This document shows positions 1 through 8,928 of a stretch of DNA of 64,000 nucleotides, one piece after another. The notes under the pieces were generated by a model, which saw only the letters and a program-made list of their open reading frames with translations, was not told the DNA's origin and searched no databases. Position 1 is the stretch's first letter, and each line of letters opens with the position of its first letter. Source of the stretch: Rhodocyclaceae bacterium. GTDB lineage: Bacteria > Pseudomonadota > Gammaproteobacteria > Burkholderiales > Rhodocyclaceae. Made by a program: the position numbers and the translations under genes. The DNA is taken from NCBI GenBank assembly GCA_006218025.1, contig VBWA01000003.1, positions 1 through 64,000 on the forward strand, given 5' to 3'.

Positions 1-58
1 CGAGGCAGGTGCCGGAAACGAGGCCGACGTAGCCGGTGCCGATGACTGTGATTTTCAT
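1..58 (-). CDS. ugd: UDP-glucose 6-dehydrogenase, N-terminal fragment (cut by window edge)
   Basis: Only the first 19 codons are visible. They read as an ATG followed by an N-terminal Rossmann strand with the motif GTGYVGLVSG, which is the NAD-binding glycine loop typical of the UDP-glucose/GDP-mannose dehydrogenase family. These enzymes oxidise UDP-glucose to UDP-glucuronate for envelope polysaccharides. The start lies 7 bases after the lapB stop on the same strand, so it is probably the last visible gene of the long minus-strand cluster. The exact substrate cannot be decided from this fragment. Confidence 0.75.
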   Translation of the reverse strand, partial: MKITVIGTGYVGLVSGTCL

Positions 59-65
59 GGTGTTA

Positions 66-1256
66 TCAAAGGATGATGTCGAATTCTTCGGTACGCCGGG
101 GCGGATAGGTTTCCCAGCCGCCGCAGCCCGGACAGCGCCAGTAGAACTGGCGCGCCTTGAAGCCGCAGGCGTCGCAGCGATAGCGCGCGACGCGGCGGGT
201 GTGATTGTGGATCAGGTTCTTGATCAGTTCCAGATCGGGGCGGCGCTCGGGTGGGACCACCATGATCTGCGCCTCGAGCAGCTTGTCAAGGCCGAGCAGC
301 GTCGGATTGCGGCGCAGCTCGTCGCGCACCAGCGTGTAGGCGGCCTCCGGGCCGTCGTTCTCGAGTTCGGCGCGAAACACCGCGTCGAGCAGGTCCAGCG
401 AGGGATGACGTTCCAGCCAGCCGCGCAGGAGCGCGATGCCTTGCTCCATGCGACCCAGCTGCACATGCACCGTCATCAGCTTTTCGGCGACGAGTGCGAG
501 ATAGACCGGGTTCTGCTGTTCGATGCGCTTCCAGTAATCGATCGCCGCGTTTAGGTCACCCCGGCCAGCGCCGACTTTTGCCGCCAGGTCGCCGAGAAGC
601 AGCGTGGCGCGCACGCATTTCCTGTTGGCGACCAGCGCCTCGTCGAGCAGGCGCTGCGCCTCGTCATGGCGGTCATGCAGCATTTCATTGGCCGCCATCT
701 CGCAGCGAAACTCGGCGATTTCCTTTTGCCAGAGATGATCGGCATGGTTCGGCATGGCGTCGCAGGTGGCAATCGCCTTGGCCCATTCCTTTTCCTGCTG
801 GTAGATCTCGAGCAGGTTCTTCAGCGCCTCTTCATCGCGGTCGGTGCCGCGCAGCTTGATGAATATATCCTCGGCGCGATCGAGCAGGCCGGCCTTGAGG
901 TAGTCCTGGCCGAGCTCGGACAGGGCGTGCAGCCGCTGTGAGGCCGACAGGCCGTCGCGCTCGATGAGGTTCTGATGGACGCGGATCGCGCGATCGGTCT
1001 CGCCGCGACGGCGAAAGAGGCTGCCCAGCGCGAAATGCAGTTCGATGGTTTCCGGATCGATCCGCGCGGCTTCGATGAAGGCCTCGATGGCCTGATCCGG
1101 CTGCTCGTTGAGCAGGAAATTCAGACCCTTGAAATACGAGCGCGGCAAGGCGCGCGACTCCTTGAGGATCTGCCTGATGTCGATCCGCGCGGCAATCCAG
1201 CCAAGGCCGAAAAAGATCGGCAGGACCAGCAGCCACCAGAGTTCAATTTCCATCAT
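66..1256 (-). CDS. lapB: LapB (YciM), lipopolysaccharide assembly regulator with TPR repeats
   Basis: This 396-residue protein begins with one hydrophobic anchor (about residues 5-22). Tandem tetratricopeptide repeats follow, and the C-terminus is a rubredoxin-like zinc site with CDAC and CPGC near residues 360-378. That order is the hallmark of LapB, an inner-membrane protein with its TPR and metal domains in the cytoplasm. In Enterobacteria it works with FtsH to control LpxC turnover and so balances LPS and phospholipid synthesis. The start overlaps the end of lapA by 14 bases, indicating coupled translation. Two adjacent ATG codons are possible starts. Confidence 0.93.
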   Translation of the reverse strand: MMEIELWWLLVLPIFFGLGWIAARIDIRQILKESRALPRSYFKGLNFLLNEQPDQAIEAFIEAARIDPETIELHFALGSLFRRRGETDRAIRVHQNLIERDGLSASQRLHALSELGQDYLKAGLLDRAEDIFIKLRGTDRDEEALKNLLEIYQQEKEWAKAIATCDAMPNHADHLWQKEIAEFRCEMAANEMLHDRHDEAQRLLDEALVANRKCVRATLLLGDLAAKVGAGRGDLNAAIDYWKRIEQQNPVYLALVAEKLMTVHVQLGRMEQGIALLRGWLERHPSLDLLDAVFRAELENDGPEAAYTLVRDELRRNPTLLGLDKLLEAQIMVVPPERRPDLELIKNLIHNHTRRVARYRCDACGFKARQFYWRCPGCGGWETYPPRRTEEFDIIL

Positions 1257-1500
1257 GTTTGCGTGGCTCGTGATCCGGATCGCGCTGCGGGCGCAGGAAG
1301 ACGCTCAGGGCCGCCGTCAGGCCGACCGCGACGCCAATCGCGAACACGGCGAGGATGACCACCGAGATCGGCGCCGTCCAGGCCTGATCGAGAAAGAAGC
1401 GCAGTTCCATCGGGCCGCTGTTCTTGATCGCCAGGCCGAACAGGCCGACGAAGACCACGATACGCAACAGCCAGACAAGGAGCTTGAGCAGGGTAGTCAC
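1243..1500 (-). CDS. lapA: LapA-domain small membrane protein
   Basis: This 85-residue protein has two predicted membrane segments (about residues 6-25 and 43-68) separated by a short loop, and a charged, basic C-terminal tail. This is the layout of the LapA/YciS (DUF1049) family, whose members are encoded directly upstream of lapB and are linked to lipopolysaccharide assembly. The ORF overlaps lapB by 14 bases and follows ihfB after a terminator-like hairpin, so it may have its own promoter as well as readthrough. The family call rests on topology, size and neighbour. Confidence 0.85.
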   Translation of the reverse strand: MTTLLKLLVWLLRIVVFVGLFGLAIKNSGPMELRFFLDQAWTAPISVVILAVFAIGVAVGLTAALSVFLRPQRDPDHEPRKHDGN

Positions 1501-1528
1501 GGCAAGCTAGTCAAATTTGAGTATTCAC

Positions 1529-1558
1529 GAAAAAAAACGGCACCTGCCTAAGGTGCCG
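1529..1558 (-). terminator. Rho-independent terminator downstream of ihfB
   Basis: An 8-bp perfect stem (CGGCACCT pairing with AGGTGCCG) with a 5-base loop lies at 1538-1558. On the minus strand it is followed by a run of eight T residues. It sits between the ihfB stop and lapA, so it should terminate, or attenuate, transcription coming from rpsA-ihfB. Confidence 0.85.
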
Positions 1559-1584
1559 CTCTGATGCTGAAACAACGGCGCAAT

Positions 1585-1869
1585 TCATGGCCGGTAATCG
1601 ACGCGTTCCCGCAACTCCTTGCCGGCCTTGAAATGGGGCACGTACTTTTCGGGTACCTGCACCTTGTCGCCCGACTTCGGATTGCGACCGACACGCGGTG
1701 GCCGATAGTTCAGCGCAAAACTGCCGAAACCGCGTATCTCGATGCGATCATTGCGGACCAGTGCCGCAGTGAGCGCATCGAGAATCATCTTGACGGCATA
1801 GTCGGCATCCTTCGCCACCAGCTGGGGAAAACGCTCCGCCAGCCGGGCGATGAGCTCCGATTTGGTCAT
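1585..1869 (-). CDS. ihfB: Integration host factor beta subunit
   Basis: This 94-residue protein starts with MTKSELI and shows the HU/IHF fold throughout. It carries the family signature GFGSF near residue 47 and the arm containing GRNPKSG near residues 61-67. The length matches IHF-beta (about 94 residues). IHF is a heterodimeric DNA-bending protein used in recombination, replication and promoter architecture. The gene follows rpsA after 10 bases, as in many Proteobacteria, and this position favours IhfB over a generic HU. A terminator follows it. Confidence 0.95.
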   Translation of the reverse strand: MTKSELIARLAERFPQLVAKDADYAVKMILDALTAALVRNDRIEIRGFGSFALNYRPPRVGRNPKSGDKVQVPEKYVPHFKAGKELRERVDYRP

Positions 1870-1879
1870 GAGATCAGGC

Positions 1880-3604
1880 TTATTGCGGCTGGTTCTGGTT
1901 GAGCTTGGCCTTGAGCAGCGCGCCGAGATTGGTCGTGCCGCTGCTGGCCGAACTGTCGGAAGCCAGCTTTTGCATCGCCTGGCTCTGTTCCACCTGATCC
2001 TTGGCCTTGATCGAAAGGTTGATCGAACGCGTCTTGCGATCCACGTTGATGATCATGGTTTCGATCGTTTCGCCGACCTTCAGATGCTGGGTCAGATCCT
2101 CGATGCGATCGCGCGAGAACTCGGAGACGCGCAGATAGCCTTCGACTTCGGAGCCCAGATCGATCACCGCACCACGCTGATCAACGCTGGTCACCGTACC
2201 GGAAACCAGGCTGTTCTTGTCGTGCGTGGCGACGAAGCTGGTGAAAGGATCGCCATCGAGCTGCTTGACGCCGAGCGAAATGCGTTCTTTCTCGACATCA
2301 ATGGAAAGCACCACGGCCTCGACTTCATCGCCCTTCTTGAAGTTCTGCTTGGCTTCTTCGCCGGTGGCAGACCAGGACAGATCGGACAGATGCACCAGGC
2401 CGTCGATACCGCCGGGCAGGCCGATGAAGATGCCGAAGTCGGTAATCGACTTGATGGCGCCGCGGACCTTGTCGCCCTTCTTGTGGTTCATCGCAAAATC
2501 GTCCCACGGGTTCGCCATGCACTGCTTCATGCCGAGCGAAATGCGGCGACGGTCTTCGTCGATTTCGAGGATCATCACTTCGACTTCATCGCCCAGCTGG
2601 ACAACCTTGGTCGGATGAATGTTCTTGTTGGTCCAGTCCATTTCCGAAACGTGCACCAGGCCTTCGATGCCCTGCTCGATCTCGACGAACGAACCGTAAT
2701 CGGTCAGGTTGGTGACCTTGCCGAACAGGCGTGTGCCCTGCGGATAACGGCGGGCGATTCCCACCCACGGATCTTCGCCCAGCTGCTTCATGCCGAGGCT
2801 GACGCGATTCTTTTCCTGGTCGAACTTGAGCACCTTGGCGGTGACTTCGTCGCCGACGTTGAGCACTTCCGACGGGTGACGCACGCGGCGCCAGGCCAGG
2901 TCGGTGATGTGCAGCAAACCGTCGATGCCGCCGAGGTCGACGAATGCGCCGTAGTCGGTGATGTTCTTGACGATGCCCTTGATGACGGTGCCTTCCTGCA
3001 GGTTTTCCAGCAGCTTCTGGCGCTCCTCACCCATGCTGGCCTCGAGCACGGCGCGGCGCGAAACCACCACGTTGTTGCGCTTGCGGTCGAGCTTGATGAC
3101 CTTGAATTCGTATTCCTTGCCTTCGAAAGGCGTGGTGTCCTTGACCGGGCGGGTATCGACCAGCGAACCGGGGAGGAAGGCGCGAATGCCATTGACCATG
3201 ACGGTCAGGCCGCCCTTGACCTTGCCGGTGATCAGACCCTTGACCAGGGCGCTGTCGACCATGGCCTTGTCGAGATCGTTCCAGGCGGCGATCCGCTTGG
3301 CCTTTTCACGCGAGAGGCGCGTTGCGCCGTAACCGTCTTCGAGCATTTCGATCGCGACCAGGACGAAATCGCCCGGCTTGGCTTCGAGTTCGCCACGTTC
3401 ATTGTGGAATTCCTCGACGGGGATCATGCTTTCGGACTTGAGACCGGCATTGACGACCACGAAGTTCTGGTCGATGCGGACAACTTCGGCCGTGATGACT
3501 TCACCGGCACGCATTTCCTGGCGCTGGAGGCTTTCCTCGAACAGGGCGGCAAAGCTCTCCATGGGTGAAGCTTGTGAAGCTTCGGCAATAGCAGCAGTAG
3601 ACAT
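1880..3604 (-). CDS. rpsA: 30S ribosomal protein S1
   Basis: This 574-residue protein is built from six S1 (OB-fold) repeats, with the recurrent pattern [20 protein letters not shown] and VxxxVLxxDxExxRISLGxKQL. S1 binds mRNA and brings it to the 30S subunit. I placed the start at [10 protein letters not shown] because upstream in-frame codons are low-complexity and run into the 126-base gap after aroA-cmk. The length fits S1 of Betaproteobacteria. Its position between cmk and ihfB is the conserved one. Confidence 0.97.
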   Translation of the reverse strand: MSTAAIAEASQASPMESFAALFEESLQRQEMRAGEVITAEVVRIDQNFVVVNAGLKSESMIPVEEFHNERGELEAKPGDFVLVAIEMLEDGYGATRLSREKAKRIAAWNDLDKAMVDSALVKGLITGKVKGGLTVMVNGIRAFLPGSLVDTRPVKDTTPFEGKEYEFKVIKLDRKRNNVVVSRRAVLEASMGEERQKLLENLQEGTVIKGIVKNITDYGAFVDLGGIDGLLHITDLAWRRVRHPSEVLNVGDEVTAKVLKFDQEKNRVSLGMKQLGEDPWVGIARRYPQGTRLFGKVTNLTDYGSFVEIEQGIEGLVHVSEMDWTNKNIHPTKVVQLGDEVEVMILEIDEDRRRISLGMKQCMANPWDDFAMNHKKGDKVRGAIKSITDFGIFIGLPGGIDGLVHLSDLSWSATGEEAKQNFKKGDEVEAVVLSIDVEKERISLGVKQLDGDPFTSFVATHDKNSLVSGTVTSVDQRGAVIDLGSEVEGYLRVSEFSRDRIEDLTQHLKVGETIETMIINVDRKTRSINLSIKAKDQVEQSQAMQKLASDSSASSGTTNLGALLKAKLNQNQPQ

Positions 3605-3730
3605 TGAGTTAGGGACCTTACGGATGTTTGTCACCGGGGTGACGGGTTGGTTGCTGTTCGCCGCAGCAGCCGGGCGGCCGCTGCGACACCTTTGTTGCAA
3701 TGCTTCCTTGAAACTTTCCTTATTTCCGAT

Positions 3731-5668
3731 TCACAGTCGCTGCCTCTCGACGATGCTCATCACGGCCGCCACTGCTGCTTCGATGTTCATCTCGGTGGTA
3801 TCCACCAGGTCTGCATCGTCGCAATGCCGGAGGGGTGCCACGCTGCGCTGGGCGTCGCGTGCATCCCGTTCCTGCAAATCCTGTAAAAGGGCGTGCATGT
3901 TAGCAGGCATCCCCTTTCCGATCAACTGTTTATAGCGTCTTTCTGCACGCGCGGCGGCGGAAGCCGTGAGGAACACCTTGGCCGTCGCGGCGGGAAAGAC
4001 CACCGAGCCCATATCGCGCCCGTCCGCCACCAGCCCGGGAAAACGGCGATAGGCGCGCTGGCGGGCCAGCAGCGCGGCGCGCACCGCCGGCAATGCCGCC
4101 ACTTTCGAGGCGCCGGCCGAGACTTCTTCGCTGCGGATGGCGTCGGTGACATCGTCGCCCGCGAGCAGGATGCGGCCGCCCTCGAAACTCGCCGGCAGAC
4201 CGGCGGCCAGCGCCGACACGCCGGTTTCGTCATCCAGCGCCACGCCGGCCCGCAGCGCCGCCAGCGCGGTCAGGCGATACAGCGAGCCGCTGTCAAGATA
4301 GTGGTAACCGAGGGCCGCGGCGACACGCTCGGCCACGGTGCCCTTGCCCGAGGCAGAGGGGCCGTCGATGGCGATCACCGGCGCGGTGATTTCAGCGAAA
4401 GCGTCGAAGTAGTCGGGAAAGGTCTTGTTCACGCATTGCGGATCGTTGATCGTGACCGGCACTCCACCGAGCGCCGCCAGCGAGAAGCACATCGCCATGC
4501 GGTGATCGTCGTAGGTGTCGATCGCAGCGCCCGCCTTGAAAGTCGGCGCTGGTGTGACGGCGATGAAATCAGCGCCCTCCTCCACCACCGCGCCGAGCTT
4601 CCTCAGTTCGGTCGCCATCGCCGCAATGCGATCGGTTTCCTTGACGCGCCACGAGGCAATATTGCGCAGGACGCAGCGGCCATCGGCGAACAGAGCGGCC
4701 ACCGCCAGCGTCATCGCCGCATCGGGAATGTGATTGAGGTCGAGATCGAAAGCCTTGAGCCTGCCCGTTGCCGGCGCGCGCGCCTCGATGTGCTGCTCGC
4801 CCCATTCGATGCGCGCACCCATCGCTTGCAGTGCATTGGCGAAACGTACATCCCCCTGAATGCTGTCGCGGCCGACGCCTTCGACTCGCACCGGACCCCC
4901 GCCAATCGCGCCGGCAGCAAGGAAATAGGACGCCGCCGAAGCATCGCCTTCTACATGCAGCACGCCGGGGCTGCGATAGCGCTGGCCTGCGGCTATCGTG
5001 AAACGCTGCCAGCCTTCGCGCTCGACCGTGACGCCGAAGCGCGCCATCAGGTTCAGCGTGATCTCGATGTAAGGCCGCGAGATGAGTTCGGTCGTCATCT
5101 CGATCACTGCCGCTGCACCCGTGAGAGGCAAGGCCATCAGCAGCGCGGTGAGGAACTGCGAAGACACGTCGCCCCGCAGCCTGATCGGAGCCGTAAGGTT
5201 CACCTCCGCCGGATGAATGGCCAGCGGCGGAAAGCCGGGATTGCCCGTGTAGCGCACATCGGCACCGATCTGCAGCAGGCCATCGACCAGATCGCCGATG
5301 GGCCGCTCGTGCATGCGCGGCACGCCGGACAGGCGATAGTGCCCTCCCGACAAGGCCAGCGCCGCCGTCAGCGGCCGGATCGCCGTGCCGGCATTGCCCA
5401 TGAAAAGATCGGCGTCCTTGACCGGGAAAACGCCGCCGCAGCCTTCGACACGCCAGCAATTGCCGCCAAGCGCCGTAAGGCCAACGCCGACTCCTTGCAG
5501 CGCCGCCAGCATCACCTGTGTGTCATCGGAATCCAGCAGATCGCGGATTTCGGTCGTTCCTTCCGCCAGCGTCGCCAACAGCAACATGCGGTTGGAAATG
5601 CTTTTCGATCCGGGCAGACGCACGCTGCCGGAGGCATACGTCAGGGGCGGGAGGTCAAGATGGTTCAT
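3731..5668 (-). CDS. aroA-cmk: Fused EPSP synthase / cytidylate kinase
   Basis: One uninterrupted 645-residue frame encodes two enzymes. Residues 1 to about 430 are 3-phosphoshikimate 1-carboxyvinyltransferase, with [10 protein letters not shown] near residues 18-27 and the NAGTAIRPL motif. It makes EPSP in the shikimate pathway. From about residue 433 a cytidylate kinase begins, with the P-loop [11 protein letters not shown] and the DSGSLYR and DGRDMG motifs; it phosphorylates CMP/dCMP. Separate aroA and cmk genes are usual, but this fusion is known in some Betaproteobacteria. The start at MNHLDLPP was chosen because upstream codons do not resemble the family. Confidence 0.95.
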   Translation of the reverse strand: MNHLDLPPLTYASGSVRLPGSKSISNRMLLLATLAEGTTEIRDLLDSDDTQVMLAALQGVGVGLTALGGNCWRVEGCGGVFPVKDADLFMGNAGTAIRPLTAALALSGGHYRLSGVPRMHERPIGDLVDGLLQIGADVRYTGNPGFPPLAIHPAEVNLTAPIRLRGDVSSQFLTALLMALPLTGAAAVIEMTTELISRPYIEITLNLMARFGVTVEREGWQRFTIAAGQRYRSPGVLHVEGDASAASYFLAAGAIGGGPVRVEGVGRDSIQGDVRFANALQAMGARIEWGEQHIEARAPATGRLKAFDLDLNHIPDAAMTLAVAALFADGRCVLRNIASWRVKETDRIAAMATELRKLGAVVEEGADFIAVTPAPTFKAGAAIDTYDDHRMAMCFSLAALGGVPVTINDPQCVNKTFPDYFDAFAEITAPVIAIDGPSASGKGTVAERVAAALGYHYLDSGSLYRLTALAALRAGVALDDETGVSALAAGLPASFEGGRILLAGDDVTDAIRSEEVSAGASKVAALPAVRAALLARQRAYRRFPGLVADGRDMGSVVFPAATAKVFLTASAAARAERRYKQLIGKGMPANMHALLQDLQERDARDAQRSVAPLRHCDDADLVDTTEMNIEAAVAAVMSIVERQRL

Positions 5669-5709
5669 ACCGTATGTTGGAAGATTGTGGATTATTCGAA
5701 CAGCGCCCA

Positions 5710-5889
5710 CTAATCATGAAACTGATCGCTCAGATTCACTTCGCCTTCCATTCTCTGGGGCCACTTGCTGATGTCCCTAAAACACGCTAGCTGCCGCTGA
5801 GCCTGAAGAAAACTCATGGTCGCGTAGCAGTCGATAGATACGCCAACCACCTCAATCTTCTGCAACCAGAATATTGTTCCTTCAGTCAT
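5710..5889 (-). CDS. Possible small protein, 59 residues, unknown
   Basis: An ATG-initiated frame of 59 codons fills the gap between the HEPN gene and aroA-cmk on the same strand. Its composition is protein-like and rather acidic near the C-terminus ([18 protein letters not shown]). I recognise no family and see no strong Shine-Dalgarno sequence, so it could be a remnant of an older gene delivered with the MNT/HEPN module. The stretch 5,890 to 6,018 holds nothing else I can name. Confidence 0.3.
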   Translation of the reverse strand: MTEGTIFWLQKIEVVGVSIDCYATMSFLQAQRQLACFRDISKWPQRMEGEVNLSDQFHD

Positions 5890-6018
5890 TCAACTGAAAA
5901 CCGGGGAGCAAACCGTGTTTCTGTTGAATCGCCGTCTCGCTGGCGCCGACTCTTGTCGAAACCGGTAAAAGGAACTTCACCTTGAGACGTTCAGCGCAAA
6001 CCAAAGGACAACCCATTC

Positions 6019-6411
6019 TCACCCCCTGCTCCTGCTCGATTCGACCAGTTGAATCATCGCTGTGACGAAAGTGTCCGCCTGGTCGACAGCCCAGTCTGCA
6101 CTTTCTCGTGAAACAGCCTGCTCCGTGTAGTCGGCCGCCTGACGAATTTCGAACACCCGATTGAGTGCCTTGCCCAAGTCCACACGGACATGGCCGGGTT
6201 TCACGAGACGCAGGCCGAAGGCCGCTATAAGACCGCTGTGTGTTCTCGCCTCGGACGCGTCACCCGCCGATGCAAGCAACGCTGCTCGTGCTGCGTCGAA
6301 CATCGCGTAGTAGGCGCGATTGCACGCACCATCGACGTCGCCCGCATTCAGCAGAAGCCGGGCCGACGCTGCGGCGCGCGCCGCCTTGTCTAGAAAATCG
6401 GCGGCCTTCAC
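6019..6411 (-). CDS. HEPN-domain protein, partner of MNT nucleotidyltransferase
   Basis: This 130-residue alpha-helical protein has the HEPN-family helix NRAYYAMFDAARAAL (about residues 31-45) followed by an RTHSGLI segment, as in HEPN partners of minimal nucleotidyltransferases. In HEPN/MNT modules the HEPN protein is typically an RNase toxin or nucleotide-binding subunit, and the nucleotidyltransferase neutralises it. It overlaps the upstream MNT gene by 4 bases (ATGA), which implies translational coupling and a stable complex. No other insertion hallmarks such as IS ends are visible. Toxicity is inferred from the family. Confidence 0.85.
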   Translation of the reverse strand: MKAADFLDKAARAAASARLLLNAGDVDGACNRAYYAMFDAARAALLASAGDASEARTHSGLIAAFGLRLVKPGHVRVDLGKALNRVFEIRQAADYTEQAVSRESADWAVDQADTFVTAMIQLVESSRSRG

Positions 6412-6737
6412 AGGGTGATGCCCTCGCGTTGAATGTTCTCAAGCAGACGCGGATTTGAGTAAGCCTCCGGATGACTCCACTCTTCCTGCCAGATCGGTAG
6501 CGGCTGGATAAGGACGCCTGTTTCCAGCAGGACATCGAAGGCCATGTCAGCCATTTCCAGCTTGGTTTGCATGAAATCACCATGCGCTTCGCTGAGCACT
6601 ACCGCAACATCGGCATCGCTATCTGGACGCCCATCGCCACGCGCACGGCTACCGAACAAGATCAGTTTCGCCAAGGCGTGGCGAAGCGCTACCTTCTTGC
6701 TGAATGCATTGATAGCGCGATCCATAGCTGAACTCAT
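6408..6737 (-). CDS. MNT-type nucleotidyltransferase (antitoxin of HEPN/MNT pair)
   Basis: The product has the DNA polymerase beta-like nucleotidyltransferase signature LFGSRARGD followed by DSDADVAVVL, giving the GS and DxD catalytic residues. Characterised MntA antitoxins AMPylate or polyadenylate the HEPN toxin. The chosen start gives 109 residues. In-frame alternatives lie upstream at an ATG (6,776) and a TTG (6,800), and none has a convincing ribosome-binding site. The pair sits between tyrA and aroA-cmk on the same strand, an unusual place inside a conserved housekeeping cluster. Confidence 0.85.
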   Translation of the reverse strand: MSSAMDRAINAFSKKVALRHALAKLILFGSRARGDGRPDSDADVAVVLSEAHGDFMQTKLEMADMAFDVLLETGVLIQPLPIWQEEWSHPEAYSNPRLLENIQREGITL

Positions 6738-6932
6738 GACTGCTCTACCAGTTGTTGTCGCGGCAACAATATCCATCCTGTTATCCGATAATTTCGGCAA
6801 GCCGAACGGCCACCTGAGAAACTGCTTCTGCCGCCGTCGACTTGCCGATTAGACGATACTGGCCAACAGCACGGTTGCGACCTTCAGGCACGGCGGGCTC
6901 CCGAGGTGATGACAGACGCAATGATAGTCCTG

Positions 6933-7814
6933 CTACTCGCCCGGCGGCAACAGGGAATCCAGCCACGCGTCGCGTCGCGCGCGGGCTGTCGAAAACAGGG
7001 CTTCGAGGCCATCCGCATCGCCTCCGGCGAGCAGCACGCGGGTGCGCATCAGCTCGACCATGTAGGCATCGAGTTCCTGCAGCAGGGCATGGCGATTGGC
7101 GACGCAGATGTCGCGCCACATCTCCGGATGGCTGCTGGCGATGCGCGTGAAATCGCGAAAGCCGCCGGCAGCGAAACTGAACAGTTGATCGGCATTGTGG
7201 CGGCTGGAGAGGTCATGCACCAGGGCAAACGCCAGCAGATGCGGCAGGTGGCTCACCGCCGCAAAAACGCGATCGTGCTCGTCCGGCGCGAGTTGCGACA
7301 CCTTCGCGCCGCTGGCTTCCCAGGCTGCACGCACGCGAGCCACGGACTCCTGGGTGTTTTCCGGCAGGGGCGTGAGCACCACGCGCTTGTCGCGATAGAG
7401 GTCGGCCGTCGCCGCGCCCACACCGCTTTTCTCGGCGCCAGCAATCGGATGGCCGGGGACGAACTGGGCAATCTTCCCACCCAAGGCCGCACGCGCCGCC
7501 GCAACCACGTCGGACTTGGTGCTGCCGCCGTCGGTCACCAGCGTTTTCGGACCGAGATGCGGCGCCAGCGCTGCCATCACCGCCGGCATCTGCCCAACTG
7601 GCATGCCCAGCAGCACGAGATCGGCACCATCGAGGGCATCGGCCCAGTCGGTGGCAATCTGATCGATCACCCCTAGCTTCAGCGCCTCTTCCAGCGGTGC
7701 GCGGGTGCGGCCCATGCCGACCACTCGCCGTGCCGCCAGCGCCGACTTCTGCGCCAGTGCAAACGAGCCGCCGATCAGGCCGACGCCGCAGACGACTATC
7801 TTTTCAAATTGCAT
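6933..7814 (-). CDS. tyrA: Prephenate dehydrogenase (TyrA)
   Basis: This 293-residue enzyme has the N-terminal NAD(P)-binding motif GVGLIGGS (about residues 10-17), and GHPIAGAEKSG and SHLPHLLA further on. It oxidatively decarboxylates prephenate, or arogenate in some lineages, for tyrosine synthesis. No C-terminal ACT or chorismate mutase domain is present, so it is the short monofunctional form. It follows hisC after 3 bases. The 195 bases between its stop and the MNT start hold nothing I can identify and are where the foreign module joins the operon. Confidence 0.95.
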   Translation of the reverse strand: MQFEKIVVCGVGLIGGSFALAQKSALAARRVVGMGRTRAPLEEALKLGVIDQIATDWADALDGADLVLLGMPVGQMPAVMAALAPHLGPKTLVTDGGSTKSDVVAAARAALGGKIAQFVPGHPIAGAEKSGVGAATADLYRDKRVVLTPLPENTQESVARVRAAWEASGAKVSQLAPDEHDRVFAAVSHLPHLLAFALVHDLSSRHNADQLFSFAAGGFRDFTRIASSHPEMWRDICVANRHALLQELDAYMVELMRTRVLLAGGDADGLEALFSTARARRDAWLDSLLPPGE

Positions 7815-7817
7815 CGA

Positions 7818-8921
7818 TCAGGCCAGCGCCTTCTCGAGCGCTTCGAGGAAACGGTCATTCTCGCGTTCCAGACCGATGGTGACGCGCAAGTGCTCCGGCA
7901 TCCCGTAATTGGCTACGGGCCTGACGATCACGCCCTGCTTCAACATGCGCTGGTTGACGCCGGCCGCATCGCCGGCCTTGAACGTAACGAAGTTGCCATG
8001 CGAAGGAATGTGCGACAGCCCCAGCCGCTTCAATCCGGCGAGTATCTGTTCCATGCCGCGACGATTGGACTCGTAGCTCTCGGCAAGAAAGAGGTGGTCA
8101 TCGAGTGCCGCAACGGCCGCGGCAAGCGCCAGATTATTCGCGTTGAACGGCTGGCGCACGCGATTCAGCAGGTCGGCAACTTCAGCGGAGGCGAGCCCAT
8201 AGCCGATGCGCAGACCGGCCAGGCCATACACTTTGGAGAAGGTGCGGGTGATCAGCAGATTGGGAAAATCCTTGAGCCAGGCCACGGTATCGGCGCGATC
8301 CGCCGGCGGCAGGTATTCGTTGTAGGCCTCGTCCAGCACCACGACCACATCCGGCGACAGGGATTGCAGGAAAGCCTTGATCTGCGGATAGGGCAGGAAG
8401 TTGCCGGTCGGATTGTTCGGGTTGGCGATCCAGACGATGCGCGTATCCGGACGGATCGCCGCGCGCATGGCGTCGAGATCGTGGCCGAACTCCCTGGCCG
8501 GAACCGCTATGCATTCGGCGCCCGCCGACATGGTTGCCAGCGGATAGACGGCGAAGGCATGGCGCGAAAACACCGACGAGCGCCCGGGCGAGAGAAACAC
8601 CCGCGCGGCGAGGTCGAGCACGTCGTTGGAGCCGTTGCCGATCACGATCTGGTTCATGCCCAGGCCATAGCGCTCGGCCAGCGCCCGGGTCAAATCGAAG
8701 TTGTCCGGGTAGCGCTCGATCCCGCCACTGACTCCAATGAGCGCCTTTTCCACCGCGGCACGCGCCAGCGGACTCATGCCCAGCGGATTTTCGTTGGACG
8801 CGAGCTTGACGATGCTCTCGACCGGAATGCCCATTTCGCGGGCCAGTTCGGTGATCGGCTTGCCCGGCAGGTAGGGCGAGATGGCGCGGATATAGGCGGG
8901 TGCGAGATCGGCTGTGCTCAT
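7818..8921 (-). CDS. hisC: Histidinol-phosphate / aromatic aminotransferase
   Basis: This 367-residue class I/II aminotransferase has the substrate-region motif KLASNENPLG near the N-terminus and the PLP-lysine motif RTFSKVYGLAGLRIGY. HisC converts imidazole-acetol phosphate to histidinol phosphate. The copy in this pheA-tyrA context (HisHb in the supraoperon literature) has broad specificity and also transaminates aromatic keto acids. I chose the ATG at 8,921 because it gives the canonical MSTADLAPAYIR N-terminus, and the longer frame overlaps pheA. Only 7 bases separate it from pheA. Confidence 0.93.
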   Translation of the reverse strand: MSTADLAPAYIRAISPYLPGKPITELAREMGIPVESIVKLASNENPLGMSPLARAAVEKALIGVSGGIERYPDNFDLTRALAERYGLGMNQIVIGNGSNDVLDLAARVFLSPGRSSVFSRHAFAVYPLATMSAGAECIAVPAREFGHDLDAMRAAIRPDTRIVWIANPNNPTGNFLPYPQIKAFLQSLSPDVVVVLDEAYNEYLPPADRADTVAWLKDFPNLLITRTFSKVYGLAGLRIGYGLASAEVADLLNRVRQPFNANNLALAAAVAALDDHLFLAESYESNRRGMEQILAGLKRLGLSHIPSHGNFVTFKAGDAAGVNQRMLKQGVIVRPVANYGMPEHLRVTIGLERENDRFLEALEKALA

Positions 8922-8928
8922 GGCTTCC

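Noticed and set aside
1850-3568. 572-codon plus-strand ORF opposite rpsA
   Set aside because: It mirrors the S1 repeats in antisense and has low-complexity His/Asp/Leu text with no domain.
3893-5713. 606-codon plus-strand ORF opposite aroA-cmk
   Set aside because: Arg/Ala/Gly-rich antisense shadow of a clearly real enzyme gene.
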